A stretch of 64,000 bases of DNA from Effrenium voratum. Taxonomy: Eukaryota > Sar > Dinophyceae > Suessiales > Symbiodiniaceae. The position numbers were made by a program, and so were the translations under genes. Shown here one piece after another: positions 58,687 to 64,000 of the stretch (position 1 is its first letter; the number at the start of each line of letters is the position of its first letter). Under the pieces are notes generated by a model, which was not told the origin of the DNA, did no database searches, and worked only from the letters and a program-made list of their open reading frames with translations. The stretch spans positions 1 to 64,000 of the forward strand of contig CAUJNA010001226.1 of the NCBI GenBank assembly GCA_963377175.1. Direction: 5' to 3'.

Positions 58687-60270
58687 ATGGATAATATAAT
58701 CGCCGAATCAGAAACTACAATGATTAACTCGCTAAATTTTGGACTTCCAGAAACAGCACAATATATCACAGACCGACGACACGTTAATTATTTTCCATCG
58801 GGTAGTAATGTTTATAATCCAAATTCAGGAAACAAAAATATTAGATTTCATATAACAGGTGAAGACAACACATATATTGATTTATCTTCTATTCGTTTAT
58901 TTGCCAATCTTCAAAACACAGACGGAACACGAAGTCATTTTTTACGCCCGTTAGGTAATTTATCATCCTTCTTCAGTCGTTATAGATGCAATGTAGGCGG
59001 ACAACAAGTTCAGGATATTATTGAATACAATAGGCACTGTGAATTGTATAATTCCTTTAAAAGTCAAGATGCTAGAGATATGGACGATTTAGAAGGTGGT
59101 GCCAATCCTCGGTGGGATGATGACTGGCGACATACTTATGCTACTGGATTAGCAGAATTTGTTGATGTCAATACACGAACCAATCCCACTGCCTCCCCTG
59201 AGGCAGTTGGAGTTTCAACTACAAAAGACCATAACAATTGGGGAGACTTAACATCGCGATATACTCGCCATTCAGTAGCAGGAATTCCCGGCGCTAATAG
59301 TTATATGAGATTAGGACATAAACCAGTATGCGGACTGTTAGAAAGCAATTATTATTTACCTCTTCGTTATGCTCCACTTGAACTGGAATTTACAATTGTA
59401 TCAGATGAACATATACCAGTAGTTACGCCTTTTACCGTAACTGATGTCAACACTCAAAATGATGCCAAAGGTTATTATTTCACAACTGGAGACACCTCAA
59501 CACAGTGGGAATTGAATAACGTAATCATTAGAGCCGAGGTAATACAATTGGACAACACGGTTAACAATAATATAGTGAAACATTTGTTAGAAGGTCAAAG
59601 TTTAAAATTAGTATTTCCAATGTATCACACTATGACACAATCATTCAACGCGGGAGGAAATGAAATTAATATGAACATTGTTAAATCCGCTTCTAAATTA
59701 AATGGTTGCTTCATTACATTGTATCGTGCACCAAGAGCAGGTGTAGATGCTGATAATAATAATTACTACAGACACGATAATTATATTTACAAGCGATGGA
59801 ACTACTTTTACAATCCTATGATTAATTCTCGTATTTTTGATGGTCCTAATCCAGATGGCGCTGATCGTGAGCGATTCCAAGGTAAAGGCTTTCAAGATAA
59901 AGATTTAAATTTAACGTGGCAATTACAAATTAACAATAAGAAATATCCAGAGTTTGAATGCCAGAGCCTCGCCGAGAGTGCCTACTACCTCCGAAGAACA
60001 TTACACTATTTGAACCCTGACCAAGACGCCTTTAGCATTTCATATAAACGCTACAGAGAAGACAAGTTCGTTATTGGGATTTCATTTGAAAAGATGGCGG
60101 ACACTAATTTTACAGGCCAGAATACGAAACAAGGAGGCTTACTCGTTTTTAAACTAAAAGGAAGTAACAGAGCACTGACAGATAATGAAGATGTGCGAGA
60201 ATTATTTGTGCATATGATTTCGGAGTCTGTTCTGGAATTACGCGAATCCGGAAGTCTGCTCTATGATTAA
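58687..60270 (+). CDS. Major capsid protein, double jelly roll (block B)
   Basis: This intact 527-residue protein has an N-terminal region with TAQYITDRRHVNYFPSGSN, IRLFANLQNTD and LSSFFSRYRCNVGGQ. The C-terminal region has SAYYLRRTLHYLNPDQDAF, FVIGISFEKM and the end FVHMISESVLELRESGSLLYD. The length and pattern fit the double-jelly-roll capsid proteins of PLVs. Its block A homologue (35366) confirms the conserved N- and C-terminal blocks. It heads a plus-strand run of six genes that likely encode virion proteins. Confidence 0.85.
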   Translation: MDNIIAESETTMINSLNFGLPETAQYITDRRHVNYFPSGSNVYNPNSGNKNIRFHITGEDNTYIDLSSIRLFANLQNTDGTRSHFLRPLGNLSSFFSRYRCNVGGQQVQDIIEYNRHCELYNSFKSQDARDMDDLEGGANPRWDDDWRHTYATGLAEFVDVNTRTNPTASPEAVGVSTTKDHNNWGDLTSRYTRHSVAGIPGANSYMRLGHKPVCGLLESNYYLPLRYAPLELEFTIVSDEHIPVVTPFTVTDVNTQNDAKGYYFTTGDTSTQWELNNVIIRAEVIQLDNTVNNNIVKHLLEGQSLKLVFPMYHTMTQSFNAGGNEINMNIVKSASKLNGCFITLYRAPRAGVDADNNNYYRHDNYIYKRWNYFYNPMINSRIFDGPNPDGADRERFQGKGFQDKDLNLTWQLQINNKKYPEFECQSLAESAYYLRRTLHYLNPDQDAFSISYKRYREDKFVIGISFEKMADTNFTGQNTKQGGLLVFKLKGSNRALTDNEDVRELFVHMISESVLELRESGSLLYD

Positions 60271-60295
60271 AATTAAAATCTATGATAAATATATA

Positions 60296-60613
60296 ATGTA
60301 TAAATTTCATAAACGAAATAATTTAAAAAATAAAGGTAAAGTATTTTTACAATCCTCACAAATTAAATATAGTCCATTTGATCTAAAAGATACAGAATAT
60401 CTAAAACACCTACATGAACAAATGAAACTAAGAAATTCACAAGAAGCATCAGTAGCATTAAGGAAAAAGATTGACGAAGGAAACAAGAGAGCAAACTATG
60501 TAAATGAGCTGGATAGAATGATGGGCGAATTATATCGTCCTAACTTACCACACGCAACAAAAGAACATTTAAATAAATGGTATGAAGATACAAAAAAGTT
60601 AATATTTACTTAA
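60296..60613 (+). CDS. Virion-type ORF X (block B)
   Basis: This protein of about 105 residues starts at ATG 60296 (MYKFHKRNNLKNKGK). The longer frame from 60263 overlaps the capsid gene. The helical segment LRKKIDEGNKRANYVNELDR resembles LGERRLAQEGQRHLDDVSRL in the block A ORF at 33821. In both blocks the gene is followed directly by ORF Y. The function is unknown; a small virion or assembly protein is likely. Confidence 0.5.
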   Translation: MYKFHKRNNLKNKGKVFLQSSQIKYSPFDLKDTEYLKHLHEQMKLRNSQEASVALRKKIDEGNKRANYVNELDRMMGELYRPNLPHATKEHLNKWYEDTKKLIFT

Positions 60614-60736
60614 AATATATTGATATAGATTAATAATATTTTTCACAAAAATATTATTAACAATAACATCTTATTATTAATAATATGTTTCACAAAAATA
60701 TTATTAACAATATTTTCTAATTAATATTATATCAAT
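60614..60736. repeat. Direct repeats with internal hairpins
   Basis: ACAAAAATATTATTAACAAT occurs twice (about 60644 and 60692), each preceded by an inverted AATAATATTTTT or AATAATATG. The region is likely a terminator/promoter stretch between two genes. Confidence 0.5.
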
Positions 60737-61717
60737 ATGGCAACTACAGCAAGTTTAGAATTAATAAATCCATATGCAAAATTTGGATTGAAACGACGAC
60801 CTACCTATGAAGAAATCGCTAACCTAATAGGCGAGAACGAACAATTAACAGGAAAACTGCCTAACCGAGATGCTACATTCTTCAAAGCAAGTCCTCAAGG
60901 AAGTTTTTTTGATGGAAGCGACCACTTAGAATTATTGAAAGACCAACAGATGAGAATATTAGACAGGCAGATGAGAGAGATAATGATGAAACAGGAAGCG
61001 CGCAGAAACGGGCACACTTATGCAGTGCATAGGATGAATGCTGACACACCATTAACCAGAAACGCAGAAGCAATAGAAGATGAATATGATTTTTCAACAC
61101 CACAACAAACAGCAAGGCAACACGAAGGGATGGTAGATACAAGACTGCAAGAACTAGCAACAGCAACAAAAGAAAGAGTAAATGAAGTGAGTCAAGCAAT
61201 GGCATCAAATTTAAGAGATATGGGCGGAACAATTTTTCAAAGAATGCTAGGCAATAGACAATCAGCACCATCAGCAACAACAAGAACAGTACCAGATAAT
61301 CTCCCAGTATTAGAATACGAAGGTTCGCCAATTTCAGGCGGAGATGATGCCCAAGTAGAATATCAAGCAACGGGAGCGTCAAGTTCAACGCCACAACAAC
61401 CACAACCATTGCCAATGACGCCATTATTTAAAACAACAATAGATAATACTATTAGTCCCGCTTACTGGAAAGACAACCCTAATTTAAAAGTAAATGATAT
61501 TAAATTTCAATTTTATTTAAGAGGAATTCAAGTGCCAGAAGAAAGCGAAATACAAGAAGAATTGAAACACAAAGGCAGAGGCAAGGCGAGAACATACAAA
61601 GAATATTTAGTAGATATGATTTTAGATACTATTGATAATGGCGGGTGGATAGTAAATTTAGGCAAAGGTAGAATAGAAGAACTCAAGGCCAGTTTTAAAG
61701 GTAAAGGAAAGAAATAA
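60737..61717 (+). CDS. Virion-type ORF Y (block B)
   Basis: This intact 326-residue protein has an N-terminal motif FGLKRRPTYEEIANLIGENE and PNRDATFF shared with 34092. A central coiled coil follows (LKDQQMRILDRQMREIMMKQ). A Pro/Gln linker comes next, then a C-terminal folded domain (SPAYWKDNPNLKVNDIKFQF, TYKEYLVDMILDTIDNGGW) and a basic tail. It is probably a structural or assembly protein of the virion. The block A homologue has a long hydrophobic Ala/Gly stretch instead of the C-terminal domain seen here. Confidence 0.6.
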   Translation: MATTASLELINPYAKFGLKRRPTYEEIANLIGENEQLTGKLPNRDATFFKASPQGSFFDGSDHLELLKDQQMRILDRQMREIMMKQEARRNGHTYAVHRMNADTPLTRNAEAIEDEYDFSTPQQTARQHEGMVDTRLQELATATKERVNEVSQAMASNLRDMGGTIFQRMLGNRQSAPSATTRTVPDNLPVLEYEGSPISGGDDAQVEYQATGASSSTPQQPQPLPMTPLFKTTIDNTISPAYWKDNPNLKVNDIKFQFYLRGIQVPEESEIQEELKHKGRGKARTYKEYLVDMILDTIDNGGWIVNLGKGRIEELKASFKGKGKK

Positions 61718-61733
61718 TATATAAATATTTATA

Positions 61734-62546
61734 ATGATAATATTAACTAAAAATATACTGAAAAGAAAGAAGCAGAAGTTCAATGATAATTATGATCACG
61801 ACGACAGTTTTTCAATACATAACCTAACAAAACCAAACACACCAACAACAATACAACCACCGAAAATGATGAAAAAAGGCATACCGAGAGAATTTATTGA
61901 CATTGCAACCAATACAGATACAATTGCAACAGAAACCAGAGAGACTGACGAAAAGTTATACAATGATGCAAATCAGCAATTAAATATGACATTTGAAGCG
62001 TTTAAGGTAAAGGAAAACCAAGACAATATGTTTAAAATAATGCTTAAAAACTTTTGGCACAACGCATACAAAAGACATGAACCAACAAGAACGCAAGCAA
62101 CACAAACCCTGAAAAACCAACGCGACGCAATGGTGTCAGCCTTTACTACAATGCTTGACAACAACAAACCACCAGAACCACCGCCAAAGAAACCACCAGA
62201 CGAGGAGGACAGCGATGAAGAAGAAAAAAGATTCAAACTGACAAAAATGATAGAAATAATGCTACACAACGGCGCTACAGTAGCAGATATAATATTAAAC
62301 TTATCACATAGCGCAATTGTAACAACAATAAATATCGCAGATTTAGTCAATCAAATAACAGCAGGAAATGCACAAGGTAGCAGTAGTTCTTCTAATGAAA
62401 TTGTTAGTGTTCATAGTTCTCCACCTATTACTGTTCATAGTTCTTCATCTGAAAGTCCAACAGAAATACCAGCACCAACTGAAGACGAAGAAGAAGACGA
62501 AGAAGAAAAACAAAAAGATAATTTTGAAAAATTAAAATCTAAATAA
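61734..62546 (+). CDS. Acidic/low-complexity virion-type protein, hypothetical
   Basis: This is an intact 270-residue protein with a basic N-terminus (ILKRKKQKFN). A helical middle follows, then a Pro-rich spot (EPPPKKPPDEEDSDEE). A hydrophobic helix comes next (MIEIMLHNGATVADIILNLS then ATVTTINIADL-like sequence). A Ser-rich tract and a strongly acidic C-terminus (EDEEEDEEEKQKDN) end it. It starts 16 bases after ORF Y and is probably in the same transcription unit. No family is recognised. Confidence 0.5.
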   Translation: MIILTKNILKRKKQKFNDNYDHDDSFSIHNLTKPNTPTTIQPPKMMKKGIPREFIDIATNTDTIATETRETDEKLYNDANQQLNMTFEAFKVKENQDNMFKIMLKNFWHNAYKRHEPTRTQATQTLKNQRDAMVSAFTTMLDNNKPPEPPPKKPPDEEDSDEEEKRFKLTKMIEIMLHNGATVADIILNLSHSAIVTTINIADLVNQITAGNAQGSSSSSNEIVSVHSSPPITVHSSSSESPTEIPAPTEDEEEDEEEKQKDNFEKLKSK

Positions 62547-62557
62547 TATTATATATA

Positions 62558-62767
62558 ATGGGTATTGGTCAAAGTAAAGACGATGAAAATAACAGTATGG
62601 AAGACATTAAGAATTTAAGAGTAGATGAAAAGACAAGAGCAGATACTTTAATAATAAAATCTATTCAAGAATGTGTGGCACGAATTGAGAAATTAGAAAA
62701 AGAAAAATCTGACAAATTAATATATAAACTTCCTGCTTTACAATTTTGCAATGCTTCGTTAATTTAA
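62558..62767 (+). CDS. Small protein with N-myristoylation signal
   Basis: The protein has 69 residues. The N-terminus MGIGQSKDDEN fits the eukaryotic N-myristoylation rule (Gly2, small residue at 6, Lys7). A short coiled coil follows (CVARIEKLEKEKSDK). It would attach to a host membrane. It starts 11 bases after the previous stop. Myristoylated small proteins are known in other DNA viruses as entry or envelope factors; here the role is only inferred. Confidence 0.5.
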   Translation: MGIGQSKDDENNSMEDIKNLRVDEKTRADTLIIKSIQECVARIEKLEKEKSDKLIYKLPALQFCNASLI

Positions 62768-62796
62768 ATTGATAATATTAACATACATTAATATTA

Positions 62797-63030
62797 TTAA
62801 TTACTATCATAATCTGTCATTTCACTTTCGGGTAATTTTGTTGAGGCGTTGCTACACATATCATCTATTAAATCTTCTTCATCAACAAAATTATTTTGAA
62901 ATCTTAATAATTCCTCGTCTGTTGGTCGTCTTTTTAACACTTTATAAAGTTTATGTATCCAAGAATTAGTATGAAAATTGTAATTACCTCTACGATAAAA
63001 TCCACCACATCTACATAGTTTCATTAGCAT
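62797..63030 (-). CDS. Small Cys-containing ORF, hypothetical
   Basis: This protein of 77 residues begins MLMKLCRCGGFYRRGNYNFH, with an acidic C-terminal half (FVDEEDLIDDM). It is convergent with the myristoylated ORF and downstream of the ATPase on the same strand. No family is recognised. Confidence 0.4.
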   Translation of the reverse strand: MLMKLCRCGGFYRRGNYNFHTNSWIHKLYKVLKRRPTDEELLRFQNNFVDEEDLIDDMCSNASTKLPESEMTDYDSN

Positions 63031-63060
63031 ATTATTATATTATATTAAATTAGAATATCT

Positions 63061-63825
63061 TTATTCATCATTTGTAATTTGAAATGCCTGTTCAAAATTG
63101 ATATGAAACATGTTGTTAATGTCTTTTGAATTCATATTCACGTAGAAAAAAGAATATGGAGCAAAATTAACGGCTTGATGATACATATCTAATAATTGAT
63201 GTTTGTCAACAATGGCGCTATTTTCTTCAATAAAACTCATTAATTCACTGGCATTTTTCAACCTAAAAATATATAATGAACTGGCATTTAAACGAATGAT
63301 AGGCGCCAACACATTATATTTCTGTGTTGAACAAATTACGCTTATTGCATCGTGCCTACCTCTTGTAAATAATCCATGTAATAATTTACTATATCTAACA
63401 AATTTAGGATCGTCGGCGTGATCGTCTATAACGATTAATATTGAATGTAGATTCTTTATCTTTTTAGATTTCATATAATTAATTATTTTCTTCTGTCTTT
63501 CAATTACATTTTCTAAATCACTTGGATTATAATTATCAAAATAAATTTGTTCTTTTTCATCATCCACGTGCAATTCATCCCTGATATATTTTTTAACTTC
63601 TGTAAAGGTTGGGTCATTATGAACGCTGGGGGAAAATATAAATATTCTTGCAAATGAATTTCTATAAACATTTAAGATAAGGTTCTGAACCAAGACTGTT
63701 TTGCCACCTGTCGAACTCGCAACTATAATACTTCTAAACGGTAATTTTGGCACGTGCTCATATTTAGATTGTTTGAATTCATATTCAGTTATGTTTATTG
63801 GCTTTATTATTGGAACATCTGACAT
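63061..63825 (-). CDS. A32/FtsK-HerA-type genome packaging ATPase (block B)
   Basis: This intact 254-residue protein has Walker A VASSTGGKTVL, RIFIFSPSVHND, Walker B ILIVIDDHADD, a VICSTQKYN sensor-like segment and the end HINFEQAFQITNDE. It is the enzyme that pumps viral DNA into the capsid in polintons, virophages and giant viruses. It is homologous to the block A protein at 31427 with the same motif order. It is one of the four core PLV genes found here. Confidence 0.85.
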   Translation of the reverse strand: MSDVPIIKPINITEYEFKQSKYEHVPKLPFRSIIVASSTGGKTVLVQNLILNVYRNSFARIFIFSPSVHNDPTFTEVKKYIRDELHVDDEKEQIYFDNYNPSDLENVIERQKKIINYMKSKKIKNLHSILIVIDDHADDPKFVRYSKLLHGLFTRGRHDAISVICSTQKYNVLAPIIRLNASSLYIFRLKNASELMSFIEENSAIVDKHQLLDMYHQAVNFAPYSFFYVNMNSKDINNMFHINFEQAFQITNDE

Positions 63826-63877
63826 AATAAAATAATATTAAAGTTATTTAGAAAATATTTTATATTTATTATTTTAT

Positions 63878-64000
63878 ATGAATAGAAGCTATTCGGATTA
63901 TATCAATATAATAGATGAAGTAGAGAATATAGAACAAGTTGTTATAACTGATAATAGATGTAAAAAAATATGTTATTTTATTTTAGAATTAATTAAGTTT
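63878..64000 (+). CDS. Partial ORF at right edge
   Basis: It begins MNRSYSDYINIIDEVENIEQ and is open to the window end with no stop. It is divergent from the ATPase (53 AT-rich bases between). 41 codons are visible; no family is recognisable. Confidence 0.4.
   Translation, partial: MNRSYSDYINIIDEVENIEQVVITDNRCKKICYFILELIKF

Noticed and set aside
46400..64000. Block B as a virophage or a giant-virus fragment
   Set aside because: The gene set fits PLVs better. There is no cysteine protease of virophage type and none of the many giant-virus core genes such as D5 helicase, VLTF3 or RNA polymerase subunits in 17 kb.

Overview
The window looks like nuclear DNA of a microalga, most probably a dinoflagellate, loaded with endogenous DNA-virus sequence. 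The host guess rests on a LINE-type retrotransposon at 1-11470. Its first ORF carries a C5-cytosine methyltransferase, an arrangement reported for dinoflagellate retroelements. Its second ORF has a ...GEAQNPGP segment just before an APE-type endonuclease, followed by RT and RNase H. No host single-copy gene is visible, so the host call is an inference.

The rest falls into two virus-derived blocks of the polinton-like virus (PLV)/adintovirus kind: double-jelly-roll capsid, penton, A32-type packaging ATPase, family B polymerase, rve integrase. Block A (about 11.5-46.3 kb) is GC-rich, repetitive and decayed. It holds remains of at least three copies. Copy 1 (11.5-15.4 kb) is polymerase plus coiled-coil genes, interrupted by the LINE. 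Copy 2 (18.0-28.3 kb) is fiber, C5-MTase-like, SSB-like, coiled-coil, deleted polymerase and coiled-coil array. Copy 3 (29.4-46.3 kb) is the most complete: Dam MTase, zinc-repeat PD-(D/E)XK protein, ATPase, penton, AT-hook Pro/Ala protein, two virion-type ORFs, capsid, satellite, C5-MTase-like, SSB-like, coiled-coil protein, polymerase, three-gene coiled-coil array and an integrase C-terminal stub. Most genes carry one or a few frameshifts, at different places in different copies. Between copies lie a degraded RT-RNase H fragment (15.6-16.9 kb), a roughly 0.7-kb dispersed repeat (16.9 and 28.3 kb), and several mini- and microsatellites.

Block B (about 46.4-64 kb, running off the right edge) is AT-rich and mostly intact. 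It carries a C5-MTase-like remnant, integrase (one frameshift), GIY-YIG nuclease, a 1335-residue polymerase-SF1 helicase-zinc fusion, S74-chaperone fiber, zinc/Pro-rich protein, penton, lipase (one frameshift), capsid, several small unknown ORFs and packaging ATPase. The composition changes abruptly at about 46.34 kb, inside the integrase remnant of block A.

The two blocks share capsid, penton, ATPase, a conserved ORF pair (33821/34092 and 60296/60737), a Pro-rich basic gene beside the penton gene, a C5-MTase-like gene, an integrase and a fiber with similar repeats. Their replication genes differ in architecture. The reading offered here is two related but distinct algal PLVs, one old and amplified in the genome, one young or possibly joined by misassembly. 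The most novel-looking part is the three-member coiled-coil family (types a, b, c), whose members share an N-terminal domain and a conserved upstream leader, repeated behind every polymerase copy.
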